Shown here: positions 19,328 through 28,173 of the stretch, one piece after another | How positions within the stretch are numbered: position 1 is the first letter of the stretch | How the letters are laid out: each line of letters opens with the position of its first letter | DNA from: Armatimonadota bacterium | Lineage (GTDB): Bacteria > Armatimonadota > Zipacnadia > Zipacnadales > UBA11051 | Length of the DNA: 53,421 bases | Reading direction: 5' to 3' | Assembly (NCBI GenBank): GCA_013178155.1 | Contig: JABLXH010000024.1 | Coordinates: 1-53,421, forward strand | Position numbers and translations under genes: made by a program | The notes under the pieces: model-generated | Database searches by the model: none | Told to the model about the DNA's origin: nothing | Seen by the model: only the letters and a program-made list of their open reading frames with translations

Positions 19328-19844
19328 GCTGCTCACCACCTTCCAGCAGAGCCTGAAGACGTCGCCGCGCATGGAAGGTCCTGGACTTGACGGTGCCGAC
19401 CGGCACTCCCAGCATCTCGGCGACCTCCTCCTGCGAAAAGCCCTGGTGGAACACCAGCAACAGCACCTCGCGATGCTCGGGGCTCAGAAGCCTGAACTGC
19501 TGCCATAGCTCCACAGTGGCAGTCGGCGTGCCGTGGGCCGCCAGGTCCGGCAGCCCGTCCAGGGGCTGCAGTTCGCGCCGCCGGCGGAGCCTCTCGCCGA
19601 TCTTGTTGCGGCAGATGCCAAAGACCCACGTACTTGGCCGCGAGGCCTGACGGAACGTGCCGGCGCCCTGCCAGATCGCGAGCATGGTCTCCTGCACCAC
19701 GTCTTCGGCTTCCTGGCGATCGTGGAGCTGGGGGTAGGCAAATCGCAGGAGGCGATCCGCATAGCGGTCATATAGCTCCCGCATAGCCTGCCGGTCGCGG
19801 TCCGCGATCCGCCTGAGCAAGCTTTGGTCATCGGCACTGCCCAC
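19311..19844 (-). CDS. ECF-type RNA polymerase sigma factor
   Basis: The product (about 177 aa) shows region 2 (LYDRYADRLLRFAYPQL, EAEDVVQETMLAIWQ) and region 4 with its helix-turn-helix (LSPEHREVLLLVFHQGFS, QEEVAEMLGVPVGTVKSR). I chose GTG at 19844, giving the normal ECF length; an ATG at 19937 in frame would add about 30 residues running through the stem-loops upstream. The N-terminus at this point reads MGSADDQSLLRRIADRDRQA, as expected for region 1.2/2.1. It forms an operon with the anti-sigma gene and two small genes downstream. The regulon cannot be read from the window. Confidence 0.92.
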   Translation of the reverse strand: MGSADDQSLLRRIADRDRQAMRELYDRYADRLLRFAYPQLHDRQEAEDVVQETMLAIWQGAGTFRQASRPSTWVFGICRNKIGERLRRRRELQPLDGLPDLAAHGTPTATVELWQQFRLLSPEHREVLLLVFHQGFSQEEVAEMLGVPVGTVKSRTFHARRRLQALLEGGEQRERGL

Positions 19845-19862
19845 AATCGCACCTGCCAGGCT

Positions 19863-19914
19863 GCTACTATCGGTAAGTAGCGCCAGCCCCGCCGAAAGTT
19901 CAAACGGGGCTGGC
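19863..19914 (-). terminator. Two adjacent stem-loops between dehydrogenase and sigma gene
   Basis: GCCAGCCCCG (19882-19891) pairs perfectly with CGGGGCTGGC (19905-19914) over a 13-base loop. Directly next to it GCTACT (19863-19868) pairs with AGTAGC (19876-19881) over 7 bases. Both lie after the stop of the dehydrogenase gene and before the sigma gene on the same strand. There is no T run, so termination is likely but not certain. Confidence 0.5.
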
Positions 19915-19946
19915 AGATGAAACACAGCTCTCAGCATTGCGGTGCG

Positions 19947-21017
19947 TCAGCCCACCAACGGCCCCCGCGGAACGAAGGTCTCTCCCCGGGCGTTCACCTC
20001 GGCGCCGGGCGCCACCTGGATGACCACCTTCAGGGCCTCACGGTCTGGCAGCCTCGCGGCCGCCGGATCGCCCTCCGGGTAGAGGAGGGGCGATATCTCC
20101 AGCAACGCGATAGCCTGCGGCAGCTCCTCCATCGGGAAGACATGGGTGATGTAGGGGCGTGTCGCACAGTGTCCTGCCGCCAGCAGGCGCTCGCTCATCC
20201 GCATCGCCTCCTGCCGCGTGTAGGTACTGCCCTCATTGGCCATGTGCACAGTCAGCGCCTTGTATTCCCATTGCAGCAGGTCCAGGGTCACCCGCTCCTC
20301 CACATGGTGGGTCCCGAAGATGCAGACGATCCCCTCATGGCGCACGGCGTCAATGCACTGCTGCACAACGGTGCGGGTGCCGACGGCATCGTAGCACACG
20401 TCCGGCCGGGTGGGGAAAGCGTCGCCCACCGCGGCCAGCACGTCTTCCCGGCGGGCGTTGATGGTTACGTCCGCCCCGAGGTCGCGGGCCAGGCGCAGGC
20501 GGCTGTCGAGAAGATCGGCCACCGCGATGCGGGCGGCGCCGCGCAGCCGTGCCACCTGCAGGATCTGCAGCCCCGCCGAGCCGGCGCCGATGATGAGTGC
20601 GTTGTCGCCGAGACGCAGTGTCCGCGTGGCATGGACGGCGATGGGCACCTGCTGTGCCGGGGCGCCTTCCAGAAAGCTCATATGGTCTGGCAACCGGGCG
20701 ATGTTCACCGGGTCGGCCAGGCAGTACTCGCTGAGTCCGCCCGGTGCTCCGGGGGAGCGCAGGAAGACGCGGGTACCCGGCTCCGGCCCCTTGACCCCCG
20801 GCCCGAGGCGTTCGACGATGCCGCTCACCTCGTGGCCAAAGTGCCCTCCGGGCTGGCAGTGGGGCTTGAGGCCGCAGTACTTGTAGTAGACCAGGTCCGT
20901 GCGGCTGCAGATCGAGCAGGCCATGACCCGGATGAGCACCTGGTCCTCGCCAGGCTCCGGCACGGGCAAGTCCTGCAGCTCGATCTGACTCTGACCGACC
21001 AGTTGCCAGGAACGCAT
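19947..21017 (-). CDS. Zinc-binding alcohol dehydrogenase, medium-chain (MDR) family
   Basis: The 356-aa product has the catalytic-zinc residues C37 (CSICSRTDL) and H62-E63 (GGHFGHE) and a Rossmann motif (IIGAGSAGLQILQVARLRG) followed by an Asp (IAVADLLDSR), which favours NAD(H). The four-cysteine structural zinc loop of many relatives is absent: the segment GTRVFLRSPGAPGGLSEY carries no Cys. Substrates of such enzymes are often sugar alcohols, sorbitol or threonine; the exact one cannot be read. The ATG lies 9 bases behind GGAGGG. It is a single gene with stem-loops behind it. Confidence 0.88.
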   Translation of the reverse strand: MRSWQLVGQSQIELQDLPVPEPGEDQVLIRVMACSICSRTDLVYYKYCGLKPHCQPGGHFGHEVSGIVERLGPGVKGPEPGTRVFLRSPGAPGGLSEYCLADPVNIARLPDHMSFLEGAPAQQVPIAVHATRTLRLGDNALIIGAGSAGLQILQVARLRGAARIAVADLLDSRLRLARDLGADVTINARREDVLAAVGDAFPTRPDVCYDAVGTRTVVQQCIDAVRHEGIVCIFGTHHVEERVTLDLLQWEYKALTVHMANEGSTYTRQEAMRMSERLLAAGHCATRPYITHVFPMEELPQAIALLEISPLLYPEGDPAAARLPDREALKVVIQVAPGAEVNARGETFVPRGPLVG

Positions 21018-21082
21018 CGGGGGTCCCTCCAGTAGTAGACAGGCAAAAAGGACAAGGCCCTATCCGGGCATGGTAGCGAGTG

Positions 21083-21877
21083 TCAGAAGCCCAGACCCTT
21101 CAGCCATTCCCCGCAGAGCCGTGACCAGCTCGCCACGTGCGGGTCCTCGTCCGCCAGGCCCAGCCCGTGTCGCCCGCTCTGAAACACATGCAGCTCGTAT
21201 GGCACCTTGTGGGCGGAGAGGGCCTGGGCGAAGAGCAGGCTGTTCTCGACCGGCACCCCCGCGTCGTCCGCGGTGTGCCACAGGAAGGTGGGAGGCGTGT
21301 CGGCCGTCACCTGCAGTTCGTTTGAGAGCGCAGTCACCAGCTCCGGCTCAGGGTCATCGCCCAGCAGGTTGCGCATGGAGCCGTCGTGGCGGTACGGGCC
21401 AAAGCTGACAACCGGGTAGCAAAGGACCAGGGCATCGGGCCGGCAACTGAGCCGGTCTATCGGGTCCGCAGCGGTGGGATCGCCGGCGTCGAACTGAGTG
21501 CCGACCGTGGCGACCAGGTGGCCGCCAGCGGAGAAGCCGAGCAGCCCGATGTGCGCGGGGTCCACGTCGTATTTCGCGGCATGGGCGCGTATCCAGCGCA
21601 CGGCACGCTTGGCATCCAGGGAGGGGTACGGATGACGATACGGCGCTACCCGGTAGTCACAGACGAAGGCGTGGATGCCCAGTGAGTTCAGCCACCTTGC
21701 AACCGGCTCGCCCTCGTGCGGTGCGCGCCCGGCGTAGCCACCCCCCGGACAGATGATGACCGCCCCGGCACGGTGCCCAGTGGCACACGCACAGGGCGTG
21801 ATGGTGGGGTTGAACGCCGGGCTGGCCTCATTGAGGCCGGGGGCACCGTCGGGCCAAAGCGGTATCGCGTCAAGCAT
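21083..21877 (-). CDS. Alpha/beta hydrolase, acetyl-esterase-like
   Basis: The 264-aa product has an oxyanion-hole GGG (CPGGGYAG), a nucleophile Ser in GFSAGGH (S116), an acidic residue in HTADDAGVP (D204 or D205) and a His in GRHGLGLA (H237), giving a full triad. Such BD-FAE/acetyl-xylan-esterase-like proteins remove acetyl groups from plant polysaccharides or sugars. No signal peptide is seen. The ATG at 21877 is chosen because it follows GGAGG with 6-base spacing and starts with the family-like DAIPLWPDGAPG; an upstream ATG at 21913 has no good ribosome site. Confidence 0.87.
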   Translation of the reverse strand: MLDAIPLWPDGAPGLNEASPAFNPTITPCACATGHRAGAVIICPGGGYAGRAPHEGEPVARWLNSLGIHAFVCDYRVAPYRHPYPSLDAKRAVRWIRAHAAKYDVDPAHIGLLGFSAGGHLVATVGTQFDAGDPTAADPIDRLSCRPDALVLCYPVVSFGPYRHDGSMRNLLGDDPEPELVTALSNELQVTADTPPTFLWHTADDAGVPVENSLLFAQALSAHKVPYELHVFQSGRHGLGLADEDPHVASWSRLCGEWLKGLGF

Positions 21878-21981
21878 CAGGCCCTCCAGGGCAGGGGTCT
21901 CGCGGCGGGCCATAGGCCCAGCGGGAGTTTGGCCGCTGACTGGTCGGATTCCTGCTTGCCGGGCGCCACAGCGGCGAAAGC

Positions 21982-22011
21982 GAGAAGACCCCGCCGAGGC
22001 GGGGTCTTCTC
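21982..22011 (-). terminator. Stem-loop terminator after prepilin-like gene
   Basis: A 14-base perfect inverted repeat (GAGAAGACCCCGCC and its complement) with a very short loop follows the prepilin-like gene stop at 22033. On the - strand only a weak T stretch follows (CTTTCG). It also separates that gene from the hydrolase gene. Confidence 0.7.
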
Positions 22012-22032
22012 CAGCGACAAGGGGTCAGAGCA

Positions 22033-22719
22033 CTACCAGAAGATAAGGCGCTTCGACAGCGGACCACCGGGGATGAACTCACTACCCGGCAGCCACTTGG
22101 CATGCCCATCGGCGAAGGCGCAGTTGACACCGTCGTTGTGGGTCGGATAGGCGCCGCCGCAGACGTATCCGGGCGAGCGGTAGGCCCAGTTCGGCCAGTA
22201 GGCATTGCCGACATAGTAGCAGTTGCCGCGAGCGTCAGACATCATGATGGTCTCCGAGGGGCGGGCGAAGGCGGCCAGGGAAGCGCCGCCGTAGCCATAG
22301 GCCCACGGGCCGGAGCTGCCCACGGACGCCTGAGCATACCCCGACGGGTAGTAGTTCATGCCATAGCCCCACAGCGCGGCGGAGTTGCTGGGGCACTTGA
22401 AGATCTGCTCGTTCTTGCAGTACGGCATCAGACGGGAATCGATGTGGCCCGGGTTCCGGGTGGTAGCCCAGATCCACATGTCGGTGCGGTCCGGGGCGTT
22501 GTAGAAGCTGACGGGAGGCATGTGCGTAGCGCAGATCCTCTCGTCATAGTCCTGGGCGTAGGCCATCCAGGCAAGGCCAAGTTGCTTCACATTGCTCAAA
22601 CAACTGGTCTGACGAGCCTTCTCCCGCGCTTTGGCGAAAACCGGGAAGAGGATCGCCGCCAGAATGGCAATGATGGCGATGACGACCAACAACTCAATCA
22701 AAGTGAAACCACGCCGCAT
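22033..22719 (-). CDS. Prepilin-type protein with N-terminal methylation motif and H-X9-DG (DUF1559)
   Basis: The 228-aa product starts [20 protein letters not shown], a class III signal peptide cut before the Phe by a prepilin peptidase, and one hydrophobic helix. The next part is [20 protein letters not shown], as in many Armatimonadota and Planctomycetes pseudopilins. The C-terminal motif [12 protein letters not shown] is H-X9-DG. Such proteins may be pseudopilins of a type II secretion or type IV pilus-like system, or surface proteins; the window contains no assembly genes. The start at 22719 lies behind AAGGTGG at a rather long distance. A stem-loop follows the stop. Confidence 0.9.
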   Translation of the reverse strand: MRRGFTLIELLVVIAIIAILAAILFPVFAKAREKARQTSCLSNVKQLGLAWMAYAQDYDERICATHMPPVSFYNAPDRTDMWIWATTRNPGHIDSRLMPYCKNEQIFKCPSNSAALWGYGMNYYPSGYAQASVGSSGPWAYGYGGASLAAFARPSETIMMSDARGNCYYVGNAYWPNWAYRSPGYVCGGAYPTHNDGVNCAFADGHAKWLPGSEFIPGGPLSKRLIFW

Positions 22720-22790
22720 GGTGCGAAGCACCACCTTTCTGCCCCTGACCGGGGCGCATGATAGTTTGTCAACGAGGTGACAGATTAGCA

Positions 22791-22808
22791 CACAATGGCC
22801 GCATTGTG
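22791..22808. promoter_or_regulatory. Palindrome CACAATG-N4-CATTGTG
   Basis: A perfect 7-base inverted repeat with 4-base spacer lies in the 133-base gap between tatD and the prepilin-like gene. It could be an operator for the prepilin-like gene. No protein is known to match it. Confidence 0.35.
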
Positions 22809-22852
22809 CCAGGGTTATTTCGCCGCAGGTCCCTTTTTCTCCTTCTTGTTTG

Positions 22853-23677
22853 CTAGAGTACGCCTTCGATCCCCCCCAGCAGATGCTGAACATTGACCGC
22901 CAACACCTGCTTCAGAGCGTCGGGCGACACGTCCAGCAGTTGTGCGACACCGGCAACAACAGCAGGGAGATTCGCCGGCTCGTTGAGGGCTTCTCCTTCG
23001 GGCGTCATGGTCACAAAGGGCCGAAAGGGCGCCGGCGGCAGCATGGCCGGGGCGTCAGTCTCCACCAGCAGCCGCTCCAGCGGCACCGCCGCCAGAGCGG
23101 CTCGGGCCCGTTGGCGGGCAGGGTCCAGCACGTTGCCGGCAAAGGAGAAGTGGGCTCCCATCGCGGTTAGCTCCGGCAGCAGCTCGGGAGCCCCGCCGTA
23201 GGCGTGGACCAGCAGTCCCGCCGGGAGTGGGCTTGCCTCCCGCAGCACCTCCAGCAACCATCCCCAGGCCCGGAGGCAGTGGACCATCACGGGGAGCCCG
23301 CGACGTTGGGCCAGGGCCAACTGCTGCCGGAAGCATTGCTCCTGAGCGGTCTCATCCCGGTCGCGCAGCCAGCGATCGAGGCCGATCTCGCCGATGGCGG
23401 AGGGCGCAGCGTCCAGGTACTCTTCAAGCCGGTCCAGCCAGTCAGGCGACCGCTCACCCACGAACCACGGGTGCAGGCCGAAGCACGGGATGACGCCGGG
23501 GTACTCGCGTGACAGGCGTAGCACCTCGGGCCAGTCGGCCTCGCTGGTGCCGTTGACCACCATGCCGGTTACGCCGGCCTCAGCCGCCCGCCGCATCACG
23601 TCCGGGAGGTACGGCGCCAGGACCTCCTCCTGAACGTGATTGTGAGCGTCCACCAGCCCCACGCGGAGCCCGCTCAT
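22853..23677 (-). CDS. TatD family metal-dependent hydrolase
   Basis: The 274-aa product carries the TatD metal-binding pattern in order: H12-N-H14 (VDAHNHVQ), GLHPW, GEIGLD, MVHC, HAYGG and ETDAP. The family has deoxyribonuclease or related phosphodiesterase activity, but substrates vary; here it is slightly divergent in the GEIGLDRW context. Its ATG overlaps the stop of the acetyltransferase-like gene (ATGA), so it is the last gene of that operon. Confidence 0.88.
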   Translation of the reverse strand: MSGLRVGLVDAHNHVQEEVLAPYLPDVMRRAAEAGVTGMVVNGTSEADWPEVLRLSREYPGVIPCFGLHPWFVGERSPDWLDRLEEYLDAAPSAIGEIGLDRWLRDRDETAQEQCFRQQLALAQRRGLPVMVHCLRAWGWLLEVLREASPLPAGLLVHAYGGAPELLPELTAMGAHFSFAGNVLDPARQRARAALAAVPLERLLVETDAPAMLPPAPFRPFVTMTPEGEALNEPANLPAVVAGVAQLLDVSPDALKQVLAVNVQHLLGGIEGVL

Positions 23678-24495
23678 ACTTCTTCAGCGGCCTCCTCCAG
23701 GTCCTGCCGGCACACCGGTATGCTGCGGTGATGGTCGCCCGTCATCAGGAGGGCCGACGGGTCCTCGCGGACCAGCTCCACCGCCGCCTCGAACATCGCC
23801 CCGGCGTCCAGGCAGCGGACGAGGGCGTCGCCGATGAGCACTTCCTGCTGGATGCCCCGCTCCCGCAGAAGGTCGTTGACCCGGTTGAAATCATACGTTC
23901 GCGACATGCTATGGAGCCGGGTAGGCAACGGGTGCTGCCGTCCCTCTTCGTCAATGATGGTGGCGCCAGGCACGTTGCGCAGGCCGCAATAGAAAAGCTT
24001 CTCCTGCTCCTCCACAGCGTGGAACATGGTGCTGCTGTTGTGGCTCACGCCAATGAGCAGGATTTTGCCGCCGCCACGGGCGATGCGCGCAAAGGGGCTG
24101 TGCACACCGCAGGGATCCGGTCCGTGGTCAGTGGTGATCTCGCGGGCTCGTGGCCCCACGGCGCACAGCGAGTGGGTAACGTGGTGACTGCGGCACACGC
24201 CCGGCCACGTCCGAAAGCGTTCGTAGACCTTGCTGGCCCAGGTGGGAGTGTGCAGTACGTCGAAAACCGGAGCGGGGACATCCACGAGCTGGAAGCTGAA
24301 GCCCGGGAGGACCAGCGTGCCGCGCTCCCCGACGGCTGCCTGCAGCGCCGCGATGAGTGTCTCTGCCCCGCCCTCCACATGGCCCAGCTTCCCCATGCTG
24401 ATGTGCGCCAGCACCAGGTCGCCAGGCCCTACTCCGAGTGCAGCCAGTCCCTTCACTATGTCGTCGTGGGTCACGCGTGTCTGCAGTGGTCCCAT
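23674..24495 (-). CDS. AAC(3)-family N-acetyltransferase-like protein
   Basis: The 273-aa product matches the aminoglycoside 3-N-acetyltransferase fold: DLVLAHISMGKLGHVEGG, ERGTLVLPGFSF, THSLCAVG, HSPFARIARGGGKILLIGV and HNSSTMFHAVEE. Chromosomal members of this family often act on unknown amines, and this one should not be read as a resistance gene. The ATG at 24495 follows GGAGG with 8-base spacing; an earlier in-frame ATG adds a Gly-rich stretch. It is translationally coupled to tatD. Confidence 0.82.
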   Translation of the reverse strand: MGPLQTRVTHDDIVKGLAALGVGPGDLVLAHISMGKLGHVEGGAETLIAALQAAVGERGTLVLPGFSFQLVDVPAPVFDVLHTPTWASKVYERFRTWPGVCRSHHVTHSLCAVGPRAREITTDHGPDPCGVHSPFARIARGGGKILLIGVSHNSSTMFHAVEEQEKLFYCGLRNVPGATIIDEEGRQHPLPTRLHSMSRTYDFNRVNDLLRERGIQQEVLIGDALVRCLDAGAMFEAAVELVREDPSALLMTGDHHRSIPVCRQDLEEAAEEV

Positions 24496-24652
24496 TGCCC
24501 CACCTCCCGCTGCTCCAGGAGCCACTCGAGTGGAACAACCACTTCCTGCCGCAAGAGCACGGGCTCCCCGGCGAGGTGAAAGCTATCCGCCGTATGGCAC
24601 GGGCGCATGGCCGGCACCTTCGCCGTGACGGGGCAGTGACCTTCCGCTGTCC

Positions 24653-25732
24653 TCAGGTCAGACTCTGCCCCAGCAACACCTCGTACATGGCCACGATGTT
24701 CTCCGGCGGGGTGTCTGGTTGCAGGGAGTGCGAGGCGCAGGCGATCCAGCCGCCATCCTGGTTCATCACCTCCAGCAGGCGCGCCGTGTGATCGCGCACC
24801 CCCTGGACGGTAGCGTGCGGCAGCAGGTCCTGCATGTCTATACCGCCGTGGAAAGTCAGGTCCCGGCCGAACTCGCGCTTCAGTTCCACGGGGTCCATGC
24901 CCTGGGCCAGCGGCTGCACCGGGTTGAGGATCTCCAGCCCAAGCTCGATCAGGTCGGGGATGATGGCTCGCAGGCTGCCACAGCAGTGGTATCGCACCCG
25001 GCAGCGGTAGCGCCGGACCAGGTCGAACACCTCGGCGACACGGGGCCTGAAGTACTGCCGCCACATCTCTGGGGACATCAGCAGCCCATTTTGGCTCCCC
25101 ACATCGTCGTTGTACTCGGCCAGGACGATGGCGTCGCCACCTGCCTCCAGCACGCGGCGCAGGCGCTCCAGCAGCCGCTCCTGAACGCGGTCCATCAGCG
25201 CCTGGGCCCTGGCTGGTTCCAGGGCCAGGTCCAGCATTAAGCCATCCATGCCCCGGATGAACCAACTGATCTCAAAGGTGCCCCGGCTGTGGGCCATCAC
25301 AGCCTTGTCGGCCTGCGCTTCGGCGACGGCGCGGACACGGGAGTAGTCCCAGTCATCCGGGTCCATATAGGTGTGGCTTTCGATGTCGGCCAGCGTGCAG
25401 GGGCCAGCGAGGGGGTGATGGGCAATGTCTATGTACTCCCCCGTGGGTGTCTGCGCGCGGCGGAAGCCCACCCCCCACAGGTCAATGAACAGGCCGTCGG
25501 CCGTCACCTCCCGGGTCGGGTCGGCATAGCAGACTGGCGAGGCCTGCCACTTGATGACCGGGCCCGTCCCTCCCATGTCTACTCCGAAAACCTCGGTGAG
25601 GTCGGCATCGTCTGACAGGCCCAGGTACTCCCGCAGCCGACGCACCGTCTGTGGGTGGGCCGAGAAGTCCACCGGCACCCGGTCGGGCTGGCGGTGGTCT
25701 ATGGCGGCAATGACACGTTCCCTGGAGGTCAT
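24653..25732 (-). CDS. Uroporphyrinogen decarboxylase (URO-D)-like protein
   Basis: The 359-aa product begins with SRERVIAAIDHRQPDRVPVD and contains RVRYHCCGSL and EILNPVQPLAQGMDP, the H-x-CG and PVQ segments of the URO-D superfamily. The HCCG pattern is typical of the corrinoid-methyltransferase and catabolic branch rather than of haem-synthesis HemE. It may use Cys and His for zinc and act on methyl groups; that is inferred. The start at 25732 begins MTSRERV; the frame extends further upstream without a good ribosome site. The gene follows the secreted propeller gene by 29 bases. Confidence 0.82.
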   Translation of the reverse strand: MTSRERVIAAIDHRQPDRVPVDFSAHPQTVRRLREYLGLSDDADLTEVFGVDMGGTGPVIKWQASPVCYADPTREVTADGLFIDLWGVGFRRAQTPTGEYIDIAHHPLAGPCTLADIESHTYMDPDDWDYSRVRAVAEAQADKAVMAHSRGTFEISWFIRGMDGLMLDLALEPARAQALMDRVQERLLERLRRVLEAGGDAIVLAEYNDDVGSQNGLLMSPEMWRQYFRPRVAEVFDLVRRYRCRVRYHCCGSLRAIIPDLIELGLEILNPVQPLAQGMDPVELKREFGRDLTFHGGIDMQDLLPHATVQGVRDHTARLLEVMNQDGGWIACASHSLQPDTPPENIVAMYEVLLGQSLT

Positions 25733-25761
25733 GGGGTCTCTGGTCTGGACGAGCGCCGGTG

Positions 25762-27330
25762 CTACCGCGGCAGTTCCGGCGTCACCTGGCGACCGGTCAG
25801 CCTGCAAGGTGTCCGGCCGAAGAGGCCGCGGCCCCAGGTGATGCGGGCGGGCCTGAGGTCGGCCAGCAGCGATGGCTCGATCGAGGTCTCGCCCCGCACC
25901 ACACCGTCCTGGAGTACCACCAGACGATTCCGCTCGAGTCGACAGGTCACCTCCGTCGGACGTGGCTCGTACTTCAGCGGTGCGGATAGGTGGCCCGGCA
26001 GTGCGTAGCGCCAGATGCGGCCATACTGCTCATAGACCTCGTCAGTCAGGAAGGGAAGCCTGGGGTCGCGCTCCATGGGGCCCTTGGCCGACGTCGCGAT
26101 CATCAGCGAGTCCTGCCACGGCGCCAGTCCGCAGACTCGCTGGCCCCACAGGTTCATGACGATGTCGGTGCCATTGGCCTCGTTGTACGCGATGATCTCG
26201 CCTTCATACGGGTGGCCGATCTGGTCGGTCAGGGGCGGCTCGGTGAACATCCGGCTGGCCAGGGTCCATGATCTGGCATCGCGGTCATAGCGCCACAACT
26301 CGGCCCAGGGCCAGACACCAACATAGAGGTCCCCCCGGTACAGCATGGTGCTTTGCGCCTCGCGGGCGTAGGTGGCCACGCCGGGCATGACGGGCGGGAA
26401 GTCGGCCAGCTCAGTGACCGTGTGGCCGTCGAAACGGAAGAGCCTGCCGGTGGGGTACTGCCCGAGCAGCAGGTCGCCCTCGTAGTTCACCGCCGAGTAG
26501 ATCTGGTAGCTGGTGTTCTCCACCGGCCAGCGGATGACGCGCCACCGCTCGCCGTCGAAGACCGCCGTGGTGCCCCGGTTGGAGACCGTCACCACCTCGC
26601 CGTCAAGTTGCCCCCAGACAAACGGCGTCTCCCCCACCTTGCGCGTCTCTACATACTGCATACGGCTGACGTCGGCCTGGGCCATGCCCGGCTGCCAGGG
26701 GACGGCGCAGATGCGCGTGAAGCCGCCCTCGCCGGACCGGGTGTGGAAGAAGCACAGGTGACCCGCCGCATAGTACAGGTTGTGATAGCTGCCCTCGGCC
26801 GGGGCGGGGAGGATGAGCTGGCCGTCGTACCAGGCCTGGCTGAGCTGATGGACCAGGAGCCTGCCGGCCACCCGCAGGAAACCGTCGCCGAAGCCTGCTC
26901 GCTCGCGGTCCAGCAGGTCCGTATCCTGCCACTGCCCCGTTGCCGGGTTCCATCGCCGGACCGTCAGGTCCTTGTAGTAGGTCCAGGCGTACAGGTCGCC
27001 GTCCATGTCCTGGACCGACTGGTGAACGATGGGACTGGGGCGAGGGAGCAGCTCCTTCCTGGCCGGTACCTCGGCAGTCGGGCGGACATAGAACTGCAGA
27101 GCATAGCGGTCCAGGCGGGCGCAGGTGTTGTAGATGCCCGGGAAGCCGGCGCCGGCGATGACGCGGCCACTGGCGTCGCGTATCTCAAAGAGGGTGCCGA
27201 AGTTCTGACCCAGGTCGGGGCCGAAGTCCAAGGTCGCCGTCACCGTGAGTAGCGGTTCCGCGGCAGCCGCCATTGTCATCACCCCTGGCGACAAGATGAC
27301 GGCCAACGCAAGTGCGGCGTGCCCTGTCAT
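25762..27330 (-). CDS. Secreted protein with propeller-like repeats, function unknown
   Basis: The 522-aa product has a signal peptide (MTGHAALALAVILSPGVM, ending near AAAAEP). The rest shows repeats of short strands with W, Y and DG, for example DGDLYAWTYYKD, LYYAAGHLCFFHTRSG, GDLLLGQYPTGRLFRFDG and GDLYVGVWPWAELWRYD, as in beta-propellers. No catalytic motif is seen. The ATG at 27330 lies 7 bases behind GGGAGGAA. It heads an apparent operon with the URO-D-like, AAC(3)-like and TatD genes. Its role may be binding or cleaving an external glycan. Confidence 0.78.
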   Translation of the reverse strand: MTGHAALALAVILSPGVMTMAAAAEPLLTVTATLDFGPDLGQNFGTLFEIRDASGRVIAGAGFPGIYNTCARLDRYALQFYVRPTAEVPARKELLPRPSPIVHQSVQDMDGDLYAWTYYKDLTVRRWNPATGQWQDTDLLDRERAGFGDGFLRVAGRLLVHQLSQAWYDGQLILPAPAEGSYHNLYYAAGHLCFFHTRSGEGGFTRICAVPWQPGMAQADVSRMQYVETRKVGETPFVWGQLDGEVVTVSNRGTTAVFDGERWRVIRWPVENTSYQIYSAVNYEGDLLLGQYPTGRLFRFDGHTVTELADFPPVMPGVATYAREAQSTMLYRGDLYVGVWPWAELWRYDRDARSWTLASRMFTEPPLTDQIGHPYEGEIIAYNEANGTDIVMNLWGQRVCGLAPWQDSLMIATSAKGPMERDPRLPFLTDEVYEQYGRIWRYALPGHLSAPLKYEPRPTEVTCRLERNRLVVLQDGVVRGETSIEPSLLADLRPARITWGRGLFGRTPCRLTGRQVTPELPR

Positions 27331-27415
27331 GCTGTTCCTCCCTGGCCACGACGCTGACTGCGGACTCTCGCTTCGCAGACGTAAGACGCATGACCTGCAC
27401 GGCTGGTGAAACAAG

Positions 27416-27443
27416 CCGCCTTCCCCACGTCAGGGGAAGGCGG
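27416..27443 (-). terminator. Rho-independent terminator after prepilin-like gene
   Basis: CCGCCTTCCCC pairs perfectly (11 bases) with GGGGAAGGCGG over a 6-base loop. On the - strand the next bases are CTTGTTTC, a T-rich tail. It follows the prepilin-like stop at 27473. Confidence 0.8.
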
Positions 27444-27472
27444 CCCGCTCTTGGTGCAGCCGCTGTCTGCTG

Positions 27473-28138
27473 CTACATGGTGCGCCAGTCCTCCACCCAC
27501 AGCTTGACGCCAAACTGGCGGTCCGCATAGCGCTTGTACCACTTGCAGTGCCCGTCGAAGAAGCCCACATTGCGGCCGTCGTTGTGCGGGTAAGCTGACT
27601 GGTAGTGGTACCCATTGGGCAGCAGGGTTCCGGTACGGTATACGCCATAGGTGAGGTCGTCGGGACCATAGTAGCTGGACTCGGCGATCATGGCGCACTG
27701 TGCGGGGTAGGGCACATCCCCGTCCGACAGCGGAGCGGCTGGCTTTCGCCCGTTGGGGCCGCAGGAGTAACCATCAATCCGGCTCCACTGCATCACGGCG
27801 CAAGCCATCCCGTAGTGCGGGTAACAGTTGTGGAAGCCACAACTGGCGTTGCGTGATGGGCAACGCATGACCTGCGTGTTCTTGATGTAGGGCTGGATAG
27901 CCGCCGTCCAGTAGGCCACGAGGCTGTTGGGGTTCCAGTTATACGGAGAGGGGTAGCACTCGTCGTAGTCCTGCGCGTACTGGATCAGGGCCAAGGCAAT
28001 CTGCTTGGCGTTTGATAGGCAACTCGCCTGTCGCGCCTTCTCGCGAGCCTTGGCAAAGACGGGGAACAAGATGGCTGCCAGGATCGCGATGATGGCGATC
28101 ACCACCAAGAGCTCAATGAGCGTAAAGCCTCGTCGCAT
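27473..28138 (-). CDS. Prepilin-type protein with N-terminal methylation motif and H-X9-DG
   Basis: The 221-aa product shares the [20 protein letters not shown] start and [16 protein letters not shown] stretch with its paralogues in the window and ends with the [12 protein letters not shown] motif. The middle region is rich in Tyr, Cys and Trp and differs from the others. It has the best ribosome site of the family here (AGGAGGTGA, 6 bases before ATG). It lies 35 bases after the GntR gene and may be cotranscribed with it. It is likely an exported pseudopilin or surface protein. Confidence 0.92.
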   Translation of the reverse strand: MRRGFTLIELLVVIAIIAILAAILFPVFAKAREKARQASCLSNAKQIALALIQYAQDYDECYPSPYNWNPNSLVAYWTAAIQPYIKNTQVMRCPSRNASCGFHNCYPHYGMACAVMQWSRIDGYSCGPNGRKPAAPLSDGDVPYPAQCAMIAESSYYGPDDLTYGVYRTGTLLPNGYHYQSAYPHNDGRNVGFFDGHCKWYKRYADRQFGVKLWVEDWRTM

Positions 28139-28173
28139 TCCCTTTCACCTCCTGTCAGGAGTGTGGGCAACGT

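Noticed and set aside
22720-22852. Sigma-54 promoter for the prepilin-like gene
   Set aside because: TGGCAC is present on the - strand, but no TTGC-type -12 element stands at the required distance.
23674-24495. Aminoglycoside resistance gene
   Set aside because: The fold matches AAC(3), but it lies in a chromosomal operon with tatD and has no mobile context; resistance cannot be claimed.
24653-25732. Haem biosynthesis gene hemE
   Set aside because: The HCCG segment and the operon context fit the URO-D-like methyltransferase branch; no other haem gene is near.
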